Part shown: one piece after another, positions 1 to 5,474 of the stretch
How positions within the stretch are numbered: the first letter of the stretch is position 1
Layout of the letters: each line of letters begins with the position of its first letter
Source of the DNA: DATAFT01 sp035544635
GTDB lineage: Bacteria; Acidobacteriota; Thermoanaerobaculia; Multivoradales; Multivoraceae
Direction of reading: 5' to 3'
Assembly: GCA_035544635.1 (NCBI GenBank)
Contig: DATKDQ010000423.1
Coordinates: forward strand, 1-5,474
Length of the DNA: 5,474 nucleotides
Position numbers and translations under genes: made by a program
The notes under the pieces: generated by a model
What the model saw: the letters and a program-made list of their open reading frames with translations, nothing else
The model's database searches: none
Told to the model about the DNA's origin: nothing

Positions 1-1836
1 GAGGGGAGAGTCGAGGACGCCATCCCGCCCGGTGCGAACGCGCGCAACGCCGTCTACGAGTATGGCGGCGGGTCCTACGCGGTGGGTGGCGGCGCCGTCT
101 ACTACACCGAGTTCGGCGACGGGCGGGTATGGGTGGTGCCGGGAGGGGGAGAGGCGCGGCCGATCTCGCGCGCCGGTCCGTGGCGGTTCGCGGACCTCAC
201 GCTCGATCCGGCGCGCCCCCGCCTCTACGCCGTCGAGGAGGACCGGTCCGGCGCCGGCGAGCCGGCTCATCGCATCGTGTCGCTCGATCTCGAGACGGAC
301 GCGGCTCCGTTGGTGCTGGTCGAGGGCGCCGACTTCTACTCGAGCCCGACGCCGAGCCCCGATGGATCGAAGCTGGCGTGGATCTCCTGGAGCCATCCCG
401 ACATGCCCTGGGACGCGACCGAGCTGTGGGTCGCGGAGGTGGATCAGGAGGGGCGGGTGCGCCGGCGCGAGCGGGTGGCGGGTGGCGAGGGTAGGGAGTC
501 GATCCGCGAGCCACGTTTCGCTCCCGGCGGCGAGCTGTGGTTCGCATCCGATCGCAGTGGGTTCTGGAACCTCTACCGGACCGATCCGGTGGCGGTGACC
601 GGGGCGATCCCGGCCGCCGACGCCGCGAACGAGCCCCGTCCGGCGCCGTCGAGCGTCGCCGAGGGGGCCTTCCGGATCACGCCGGTCACCGCGCTCGAGG
701 CGGAGGTCGGCGGGCCGCAGTGGGTGTTCGGCGAGTCGTTCTACGCCTTCGTCGCGCCCGACGACGTGGTGCTCGCCGCCAGTCACCGCGGCGAGTGGCG
801 GTTGCACCGGGTCCGCTCGGGAGCGATCGAGGACCTCCCCGCGCGCTTCACCGACCTGCGCTACCTGGGATGGGACGGGCGGCGAGTGGTGTTCATCGGC
901 GCCTCGCCGCTGGAGACGCCCTCGGTGGTCGCTCTGGATCTCGGCGGCGGCGACCGAGTCGAGGTGCTGCGCCGCTCCTCGGATCCCGAGATCGACCCGG
1001 CGTACGTGTCGCGGCCGCGCACGGTCGAGCTCGAGACCACCGGCGGCGCCCGCGCCTACGGCTTCTTCTACCCCCCTGCCCACGCCGAGCTCGAAGGGCC
1101 GGAGGAGGAGCGGCCACCGCTGGTCGTCCTCTGCCACGGCGGACCGACCTCGGCGGTGACCACGGCGTTGAGCCCGGTCGTCCAGTTCTGGACCAGCCGC
1201 GGCTTTGCCGTTGTCGACCTCAACTACCGCGGATCGACCGGATTCGGGCGCGCCTATCGCGAGAGCCTCAACGGCGCCTGGGGCACGGCCGAGGTCGACG
1301 ACTGCGTCGCCGCGGTGCGGCATCTGGCGGCGGCCGGCGAGATCGATCCCGAGCGCGCCCTCATCCGCGGCGGCAGCGCCGGCGGCTACACCACGCTCGC
1401 GGCGCTCGCGTTTCGCGACGTCTTCAGAGCGGGCGCCAGCTACTACGGCGTCGCCGACCTCGAGGCGCTGGCGCGCGACACCCACAAGTTCGAGTCGCGT
1501 TACCTCGACCGGCTGATCGGCCCCTACCCGGCGCGCCGCGACCTCTATCGCGCGCGCTCGCCGCTTCACGCCGCCGAAAGGCTGTCGTGCCCGGTCATCT
1601 TCTTCCAGGGGTTGGAGGACAAGGTGGTGCCGCCGAACCAGGCCGAGCTGATGGTCGGCGCGCTGCGCCGCCGGGGCCTGCCCGTCGCGTACGTCCCGTT
1701 CGCGGGTGAGCAGCATGGCTTTCGCCGTGCCGAGAACATCCGCCGGGCGCTCGAGTGCGAGCTCTACTTCTACTCGCGCGTCTTCGGCTTCGAGCTGCTC
1801 GATGCGGCGCCCGAGCTCGTGATCGAGAACCTGTGA
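1..1836 (+). CDS. S9 family serine peptidase (prolyl oligopeptidase / acylaminoacyl-peptidase type), 5' end cut by window
   Basis: Probable serine peptidase that cleaves short peptides, releasing dipeptides or acyl-amino acids. The frame is open from base 1 to the TGA at 1834-1836, giving 611 visible codons; family members usually have about 640-700, so a short N-terminal piece is missing. The GTG at 82 is internal: the residues before it (NARNAVYEYGGGSYAV, about 13-28) are already typical of the family's propeller. Residues up to about 370 form the N-terminal beta-propeller, with WD40-like stretches such as PTPSPDGSKLAWISW and FAPGGELWFASDRSG. The C-terminal alpha/beta-hydrolase domain (Peptidase_S9) covers about 375-605. 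It has an HGGPT oxyanion motif (379-383) and a full catalytic triad: Ser459 in GGSAGGY (codon 1375-1377), Asp540 in GLEDKVVPP (1618-1620) and His572 in EQHGF (1714-1716). It looks intact and active. Substrate is unknown, and a signal peptide cannot be judged because the N-terminus is outside the window. Confidence 0.95.
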   Translation, partial: EGRVEDAIPPGANARNAVYEYGGGSYAVGGGAVYYTEFGDGRVWVVPGGGEARPISRAGPWRFADLTLDPARPRLYAVEEDRSGAGEPAHRIVSLDLETDAAPLVLVEGADFYSSPTPSPDGSKLAWISWSHPDMPWDATELWVAEVDQEGRVRRRERVAGGEGRESIREPRFAPGGELWFASDRSGFWNLYRTDPVAVTGAIPAADAANEPRPAPSSVAEGAFRITPVTALEAEVGGPQWVFGESFYAFVAPDDVVLAASHRGEWRLHRVRSGAIEDLPARFTDLRYLGWDGRRVVFIGASPLETPSVVALDLGGGDRVEVLRRSSDPEIDPAYVSRPRTVELETTGGARAYGFFYPPAHAELEGPEEERPPLVVLCHGGPTSAVTTALSPVVQFWTSRGFAVVDLNYRGSTGFGRAYRESLNGAWGTAEVDDCVAAVRHLAAAGEIDPERALIRGGSAGGYTTLAALAFRDVFRAGASYYGVADLEALARDTHKFESRYLDRLIGPYPARRDLYRARSPLHAAERLSCPVIFFQGLEDKVVPPNQAELMVGALRRRGLPVAYVPFAGEQHGFRRAENIRRALECELYFYSRVFGFELLDAAPELVIENL

Positions 1837-1858
1837 CGAAGCCAGCCATGACCTGAAC

Positions 1859-1881
1859 CTGGCGTCGCGGACGGGCGCCAG
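1859..1881 (+). terminator. Weak hairpin after the peptidase gene
   Basis: A 6-bp perfect stem, CTGGCG (1859-1864) with CGCCAG (1876-1881), encloses an 11-base loop 22 bases after the peptidase stop. The 5' arm can pair instead with GCCAG at 1841-1845. There is no T-run behind it, so intrinsic termination is only a possibility. In sequence this rich in GC, a stem this short may be chance. Confidence 0.2.
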
Positions 1882-1920
1882 CCACCAGCTCGCCGCCACG
1901 GAAGCCGCGCGTCACCGTCG

Positions 1921-1926
1921 TATACT
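1921..1926 (+). promoter_or_regulatory. Possible -10 element upstream of the SCP2 gene
   Basis: TATACT stands out as an AT-rich hexamer in very GC-rich surroundings and matches the sigma-70-type consensus TATAAT at five of six positions. It lies 60 bases before the SCP2 start codon, which would give a leader of about 50 bases. No convincing -35 hexamer is seen at 16-18 bases spacing (the region reads around ACGGAA), so the call rests on the -10 box and the position alone. Confidence 0.35.
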
Positions 1927-1972
1927 GCGCAGCCGTGCGTCGACGTTAGCTCGATTCGATCTTTCCGTACCG

Positions 1973-1981
1973 AGAAGGGAG
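1973..1981 (+). promoter_or_regulatory. Ribosome binding site of the SCP2 gene
   Basis: The purine-rich AGAAGGGAG ends four bases before the ATG at 1986. Its AAGGGAG core is a good Shine-Dalgarno match and supports that start codon. Confidence 0.7.
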
Positions 1982-1985
1982 CGCG

Positions 1986-2312
1986 ATGAGCACCGCCGAG
2001 TCCGTCCAGCAGATCTTCCAGGCCATGCCGAGCCGCCTGAACCCGTCGGCCGCCCAGGGTCTCGACTGCGTGATCCAGTACGACCTGACCGGTGAGGGCG
2101 CCTGCCAGTACCACTCCACCATCAAGGACGGCGCCGCCACGGTGAGCGAGGGCACGCACCCGTCGCCGAGCATGACGATCACGATGGCGGCCCAGGACTT
2201 CGTCGACATGACCGAGGGCAGGCTCGACGGCATGTCCGCGTTCATGAGCGGGAAGCTGCGCATCGGCGGCGACATGGGGCTCGCGATGCGCCTCCAGAGC
2301 CTCTTCCGCTGA
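1986..2312 (+). CDS. SCP2 sterol-binding domain protein
   Basis: Small soluble protein of 108 residues made up almost entirely of one SCP2 (sterol carrier protein 2) domain. This fold has a hydrophobic tunnel that binds sterols, fatty acids or acyl-CoAs. Visible hallmarks are the early strand VIQYDLTGEG (about 29-38), PSMTITMAAQDF (61-72) and the C-terminal signature with EGRLDGMSAFMSGKLRIGGD (77-96), ending in a helix with LAMRLQSLF. This length is normal for bacterial stand-alone SCP2 proteins. No signal peptide or membrane segment is seen, so it is probably cytosolic. The ATG at 1986 has a good ribosome binding site. Unlike SCP2 domains fused to thiolase or dehydrogenase units, it has no lipid-metabolism gene beside it, so the ligand and job are unknown. 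Family assignment is firm; physiological role is not. Confidence 0.9.
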   Translation: MSTAESVQQIFQAMPSRLNPSAAQGLDCVIQYDLTGEGACQYHSTIKDGAATVSEGTHPSPSMTITMAAQDFVDMTEGRLDGMSAFMSGKLRIGGDMGLAMRLQSLFR

Positions 2313-2324
2313 CCTGCCGCGCTC

Positions 2325-2360
2325 GCTGCCGGGGCCGGCGCGCGCCGCCGGCTCGGCAGC
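2325..2360 (+). terminator. Strong GC-rich hairpin between the SCP2 and phosphatase genes
   Basis: The outer stem GCTGCCG (2325-2331) pairs with CGGCAGC (2354-2360) and the inner stem GCCGGCG (2334-2340) with CGCCGGC (2346-2352). A G-T pair (2333/2353) and one bulged G (2332) join them, and the loop is five bases. That is 14 Watson-Crick pairs, starting 13 bases after the SCP2 stop. No T-run follows, so it may act as a U-less terminator or as a 3'-end stabiliser of the SCP2 transcript. It is the best structural boundary on the + strand of this window. Confidence 0.45.
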
Positions 2361-2409
2361 CGCGGGTGCGCCGCTGCCGCCCCCGGCGTCCGCCCCCCGC
2401 CGCAACTTC

Positions 2410-2422
2410 ACACGCTCCGTGT
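2410..2422. repeat. Short inverted repeat upstream of the phosphatase gene
   Basis: Perfect 5-bp arms ACACG and CGTGT are separated by CTC, 30 bases before the phosphatase ATG. It could be a small operator or a leader hairpin, but an inverted repeat of this size also arises by chance. No clear promoter hexamers were recognised next to it. Confidence 0.2.
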
Positions 2423-2451
2423 CGTAGCAAGGTGTCGACCGCGGGCACGTC

Positions 2452-3624
2452 ATGAACGCTCCCCGTCGAGCCGCCAGCTCCGCCCGCCAGTTCTTCGGCG
2501 ACTGCGACCGCTTCGTGCGCGAGTACACCGCGGGGCTGCGCGCGCAGGACCTGCGCCGGCTGTTCGATCGCGACGCCGCCGCCGCCTACGGCGTGCTCAC
2601 CCGCGACGCGCCGGACCGTCCCGAGCCGAAGAGCGGCTTCCGCCGCTTCTGGCACCGGGTGCGGATCGTCTTCCTCGGCCTCTCCTACAAGCTCACGCCG
2701 GCGCGTCGCGTGCTGTTCGCGGCGGCGATGGTCGCGTTCCTGCTCGGAGTGTTCGACCTGCAGATCCTGGTGCGGCGGAGCGGCAGCGTCGACGTCTCCT
2801 TCGGCTTGTCGTCGATCTGGCTCATCGCCGCGGTCGCCGCGCTGGTCTTCCTGCTCTCACTCGAGCTGGTCGACCGCATCCGGGTGCGCGACGAGCTCGA
2901 GGTGGCGCGCGAGCTCCAAACCGACCTCCTGCCGCGCACCGTCCCCGATCTGCGCGGTTACCACATCTCGCACGCCTACCGTACCGCCAACGAGGTGGGC
3001 GGCGACTACTACGACTTCTCGCTGCTCGAGGACGGTCGGCTCGCGTTGATGGTCGGCGACGCCAGCGGGCACGGCATGGCCGCGGGGCTCTTGATGGCGA
3101 TCGCGAACGCGACGCTCGGGCTGGCGGTCGACCTCGATCCTTCGCCGCCCGAGGTGCTGCGGCTGCTCAACCGTACGCTGTGCCGCACCGGCGACAACCG
3201 GGCCTTCATGAGCATCTTCTACGCGCTGCTCGATCCAGCGAGCGGGGCGATGGAGTACGCCTGCGCCGGCCACCCGTTTCCGCTGCTGCGGCGGTACCGC
3301 GGCGGCGTCGAGGAGCTCGGCGAGGGCGGGCTGCCGCTCGGCTTCCGGCGCGACCTGCTGTTTGGGAGCCGTACCGTCGTGATCGAGCCGGGCGACGTGC
3401 TGGTGCTCTACAGCGACGGCCTGCCGGAAGGCGTCGATCAGGCCGGCGAGACCTTCGGCTACGAGCGGCTGCAGGAGCTGGTCGCGGAGCCCGGCACGCC
3501 GCAGGCGATCCACCAGCGCATCCTGCGAGCGTTCGACCAGCACCGCGGCGAGCAGCCGCTGGGCGACGACTTCAGCCTGGTCGTGCTCGGCCGCGACGCG
3601 GCGGCGGCCGTCGCCGCGTCCTAG
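2452..3624 (+). CDS. Membrane-anchored PP2C-type protein serine/threonine phosphatase (SpoIIE/RsbU family)
   Basis: Predicted metal-dependent phosphatase that removes phosphate from phosphoserine or phosphothreonine, in this family usually on STAS-domain antagonists of anti-sigma kinases. The 390 residues comprise a basic, helical N-terminal part (1-82), TM1 (about 86-107), a short loop, TM2 (about 119-141), a coiled-coil-like linker with RVRDELEVARELQTDLLP (144-161) and the SpoIIE catalytic domain (about 165-380). The Mn/Mg-binding acidic motifs are present: GGDYYDF (183-189), VGDASGHG (201-208), YSDGLPEG (320-327) and GDDFSLVVL (371-379). AGHPFPLL (272-279) is also typical. The catalytic domain should face the cytoplasm. 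The start is fixed by an in-frame TAG at 2425 with no other start codon between; the ribosome binding site is weak. No PAS, GAF, HAMP or response-receiver domain is visible. Its last 53 bases overlap truA on the other strand. The target is unknown. Confidence 0.92.
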   Translation: MNAPRRAASSARQFFGDCDRFVREYTAGLRAQDLRRLFDRDAAAAYGVLTRDAPDRPEPKSGFRRFWHRVRIVFLGLSYKLTPARRVLFAAAMVAFLLGVFDLQILVRRSGSVDVSFGLSSIWLIAAVAALVFLLSLELVDRIRVRDELEVARELQTDLLPRTVPDLRGYHISHAYRTANEVGGDYYDFSLLEDGRLALMVGDASGHGMAAGLLMAIANATLGLAVDLDPSPPEVLRLLNRTLCRTGDNRAFMSIFYALLDPASGAMEYACAGHPFPLLRRYRGGVEELGEGGLPLGFRRDLLFGSRTVVIEPGDVLVLYSDGLPEGVDQAGETFGYERLQELVAEPGTPQAIHQRILRAFDQHRGEQPLGDDFSLVVLGRDAAAAVAAS

Positions 3625-4549
3625 GGACGGGCCGAGCTGGACGTCGCCCCCGCCGGGCGGCCCGGTCCGGCGCTCCCGCCGCACCCTCGCCGAGAGTGGG
3701 CGCGGCGAGGACGCGGGTGATCGCGCGGACGGGGGCGAGCGGCGGATCGCCGGCGTAGAGCACCCGCTCGAGGAAGAGCCCCGAAGGCGGGGCAGTCCAC
3801 TGTGCGGGCCGGGGATCGCCGGGCGCGAGCGGGGCACCCTCGAGAAGGCGCTCCAGTTGGTCGAGCTCGAGCTGGGCGGCGCCGAGCTGCGTCAGCGTAC
3901 CGATCAGGCGGCGCACCATCTTCCACAGGAAGTGCGACGCCACCATGCGCACCACGACGAGCGCGCCGTCCTCGACCACCTCGACGCTCTCGACCTCGAC
4001 CAGGGTGCTGTCTCTCCCGGGCTCCACCTGGCCCACGGAGGCTCGGGTGGTCGGGGGCTCGGCGAAATTGCGGAAGTCGTGCCGCCCGGCGAGGAGGGCG
4101 GCGCCGGCGCGGAGGCGATCGACGTCGAGCGGCTCGCGCACCCACCACACCCAGGGCTTGGCGTGCGCCGTACGCCGCCGCGAGATCTGGTAGAGGTAGC
4201 TGCGCGCGACGGCGTCGTGGCGCGCGTGGAAGGAGGCAGGTGCCGGCACGGCGGCGAGCACGTGCACGTCGCGCGGCAGCCGGCGGTTGAGCGCCCGGCA
4301 GAGCTCGTCGGGATCGACCCGCTGCTCGAGGCGCAGATGCGCGCACTGGCCGAGCGCGTGCACCCCGGCGTCGGTGCGGCCGGCGCCGCCCAGCTCCGCC
4401 ACCGGGAAGCCCGCCTCGCCCAGGGCATGGAGCAGCGCGCCGGCGACGGTGCGCGCGTTGCGCTGCTCCTGCCAGCCGCTGTAGCGGGTGCCGTCGTACT
4501 CGATCAGGAGTCGGTAGGTGGCGACCTTGGTCGCCTCGGGTTTTCTCAC
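3572..4549 (-). CDS. truA: tRNA pseudouridine synthase A (TruA)
   Basis: Converts uridines 38-40 in the anticodon stem of many tRNAs to pseudouridine; cytosolic. It opens with the family pattern YRLLIEYDGTRYSGWQ (about 12-27). The catalytic aspartate is Asp60 in GRTDAGVHALGQ (57-68). RSYLYQI (116-122) carries the conserved tyrosine, HDFRNFAEP (157-165) follows, and FLWKMVRRLIG (207-217) matches the conserved second-domain motif. The core ends near LFLERVLYAGDPP (258-270), the usual TruA end. The GTG start at 4549 is supported by AGGAG five bases upstream. The frame runs another 55 or so residues, ending in an Arg/Pro-rich low-complexity tail (about 290-325), so at 325 residues it is longer than the usual 245-275. 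The last 53 bases overlap the opposing phosphatase gene. It lies 31 bases downstream of the MutS-like gene, probably in the same operon. Confidence 0.96.
   Translation of the reverse strand: MRKPEATKVATYRLLIEYDGTRYSGWQEQRNARTVAGALLHALGEAGFPVAELGGAGRTDAGVHALGQCAHLRLEQRVDPDELCRALNRRLPRDVHVLAAVPAPASFHARHDAVARSYLYQISRRRTAHAKPWVWWVREPLDVDRLRAGAALLAGRHDFRNFAEPPTTRASVGQVEPGRDSTLVEVESVEVVEDGALVVVRMVASHFLWKMVRRLIGTLTQLGAAQLELDQLERLLEGAPLAPGDPRPAQWTAPPSGLFLERVLYAGDPPLAPVRAITRVLAAPTLGEGAAGAPDRAARRGRRPARPVPRTRRRPPPRRGRARPG
3595..3620. terminator. Hairpin inside the overlapping 3' ends of the phosphatase gene and truA
   Basis: A perfect 9-bp stem, GACGCGGCG (3595-3603) with CGCCGCGTC (3612-3620), encloses an 8-base loop and ends one base before the phosphatase TAG. 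Being symmetric, it forms in transcripts from either direction and could act as a shared 3'-end structure for the converging genes. No T-run follows on either side. It also encodes the alanine-rich phosphatase tail, so codon repetition may explain it. Confidence 0.3.
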
Positions 4550-4554
4550 GCCCG

Positions 4555-4559
4555 CTCCT
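4555..4559 (-). promoter_or_regulatory. Ribosome binding site of truA
   Basis: On the minus strand AGGAG stands five bases before the GTG at 4549 and supports that non-ATG start. It lies in the short spacer after the MutS-like stop, as expected for a downstream gene of an operon. Confidence 0.65.
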
Positions 4560-4580
4560 GCCGGTGGCTCACGTTGGGTC

Positions 4581-5474
4581 TCATACCTCGAGCCCCACCT
4601 CGCGCATCAGCGCGAGGGCGTTGCTCTTGCGCACCACCCCGGGGCGCACGCGGTAGTCGAACACCATCTCGCCCTCGACGATGTCGTCCTCGAAGTGCAC
4701 GTTCTCGGCTGGCACCGCGGCATCCTCCGCGATGCGAGCCAGAGCGAGATCGTGGGTGGTGACGAGACCGATCGTGCGATGGCCCAGGAGCGACCGGATC
4801 ACGGCCTCGGCCCCGATGCGCCGATCGTGCGAGTTGGTGCCGTGCAGGATCTCGTCGAGCAGGAAGAGCACCGGCGCACCCTGCTTGGCGAGGTCGAGGA
4901 TCTGGCGCAGGCGCAGGATCTCGGCGTAGAAGCGCGACTGCCCCTCGGCCAGCGAGTCGCGGATCTGGATCGACGCGCCCACCCGCAGGCTGGGAAGGCG
5001 CAGCCGCCGCGCGCGCACCGGGGCGCCGGCGAGCGCCAGCACGGTGTTGGCGCCGACCGTGCGCAGGAACGTGCTCTTGCCCGACATGTTCGAGCCGCTG
5101 ACGACCAGTGCTCGGGTGGCCGCGCCGAGGCGCAGGTCGTTGCGCACGAACGCGGCCACGGGCCGCAGCGGATGACCCAGCCCATCTCCCTCGAGGAACG
5201 CCTCGTCGCCGTCGGCGATCTCGGGAAAGGGATCCTCGGGATGCTCGTAGGCGTAGCCGGAGAGCGCGGCGAGCGCCTCCATCTCGCCCGCGATCGCGAT
5301 CCAGCGCGGCACGCGTCCGCCGACCCGGGCGCGCCAGGCCTCGGTCGAGAGCGCGAGCTGCGGCGTCCACACCAGAAGCAGAGCCAACGGCGCGAAGAGC
5401 GGGTTCTTGCGCGACTCGAGAAAATCGACCAGCCGCTCGAGGCGCGCGATCTCGCGGCCGGGCGATGCGCCGGC
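4581..5474 (-). CDS. MutS-family DNA mismatch repair-like ATPase, 5' end cut by window
   Basis: C-terminal part (297 codons) of a MutS-related ABC-type ATPase. The frame stays open to the window edge. Residues before the TTG at 5387 fit the family (LVDFLESRKNPLFAP), so that codon is internal. Visible from the edge: a basic/helical stretch; a hydrophobic segment of about 17 residues (about 27-43), likely membrane-associated; a GHPL motif (about 100); Walker A GSNMSGKST (127-135); SRFYAEILRL (180-189) in the signature region; Walker B with LFLLDEILHGTNSHD (203-217); and an H-loop TTHD (239-242). All ATPase motifs are intact. GSNMSGKST, rather than the GPNMGGKST of canonical MutS, marks the poorly characterised MutS-like group seen in Bacteroidota and Acidobacteriota, not housekeeping MutS. 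The mismatch-reading domain cannot be assessed here. It is the upstream partner of truA. Family is firm; a real repair role is uncertain. Confidence 0.9.
   Translation of the reverse strand, partial: AGASPGREIARLERLVDFLESRKNPLFAPLALLLVWTPQLALSTEAWRARVGGRVPRWIAIAGEMEALAALSGYAYEHPEDPFPEIADGDEAFLEGDGLGHPLRPVAAFVRNDLRLGAATRALVVSGSNMSGKSTFLRTVGANTVLALAGAPVRARRLRLPSLRVGASIQIRDSLAEGQSRFYAEILRLRQILDLAKQGAPVLFLLDEILHGTNSHDRRIGAEAVIRSLLGHRTIGLVTTHDLALARIAEDAAVPAENVHFEDDIVEGEMVFDYRVRPGVVRKSNALALMREVGLEV

Noticed and set aside
82..84. GTG as the start of the peptidase gene
   Set aside because: The frame is open upstream to base 1, and those residues match the conserved propeller region, so the gene begins outside the window.
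537..1709. A 390-codon + strand frame inside the peptidase gene
   Set aside because: It is an out-of-frame shadow with an Arg/Gly/Pro-rich translation, while the peptidase frame carries an intact catalytic triad.
1770..2528. A 252-codon open frame on the - strand across the peptidase end, the SCP2 gene and the gap
   Set aside because: It is antisense to the SCP2 gene and spans intergenic hairpins; the translation is Ala/Gly/Arg-rich without motifs.
2857..3837. A 326-codon open frame on the - strand opposite the phosphatase
   Set aside because: It runs antisense across the catalytic motifs of a clear SpoIIE domain, has low-complexity composition and no recognisable family.
3857..4762. A 301-codon open frame on the + strand opposite truA and the 3' end of the MutS-like gene
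   Set aside because: It is the antisense shadow of well-conserved genes; in GC-rich DNA such frames stay open by codon bias. Its translation shows no recognisable domain.
5385..5387. TTG as the start of the MutS-like gene
   Set aside because: The 29 codons upstream in the same frame are open and family-like, so the gene is cut by the window edge.
1..5474. Defence system, CRISPR array, mobile element, tRNA or riboswitch
   Set aside because: I read through both strands and saw no spaced direct repeats, terminal inverted repeats, transposase or nuclease genes, tRNA-like cloverleaf or recognisable riboswitch core. The longest gene-free stretch is about 150 bases.

Overview
This is a very GC-rich window (roughly 70% by eye) from a free-living bacterium. 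It is densely coded, with five protein genes and no RNA genes, mobile elements or CRISPR. Gene content and protein style fit Acidobacteriota, perhaps the Thermoanaerobaculia side: a prolyl-oligopeptidase-type S9 peptidase, a membrane-anchored SpoIIE/RsbU-type phosphatase with a characteristic N-terminal segment, a stand-alone SCP2 protein, and a MutS-like ATPase with a GSNMSGKST P-loop. Myxococcota or another high-GC lineage cannot be excluded. The placement is an inference, because the window holds no 16S or other marker.

Layout. The + strand carries the 3' part of an S9 family serine peptidase (1-1836, start outside the window). A 149-base gap follows with a possible promoter and a good ribosome binding site, then a 108-residue SCP2 sterol/lipid-carrier domain protein (1986-2312). 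The next gap holds a long GC-rich hairpin and a short inverted repeat. It is followed by a two-TM protein serine/threonine phosphatase of the PPM/SpoIIE family (2452-3624). The - strand carries a MutS-family ATPase (5474-4581, start outside the window) and, 31 bases downstream of its stop, tRNA pseudouridine synthase truA (4549-3572). These two are probably co-transcribed. truA and the phosphatase converge and their 3' coding ends overlap by 53 bases.

How they work together. No shared pathway is evident. The peptidase, SCP2 protein and phosphatase are co-directional, but gaps of about 140-150 bases and a strong hairpin argue against one tight operon. The phosphatase looks like the output module of a partner-switching or other phospho-relay, but no STAS-domain antagonist or anti-sigma kinase gene lies beside it. 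The MutS-like/truA pair is a probable operon of unrelated functions.

I did not find a clearly new biological system. The points most worth a second look are the sensor-less membrane phosphatase, the membrane-linked MutS-like protein, the 57-residue basic tail of TruA that runs into the opposing gene, and the hairpins at the gene ends.
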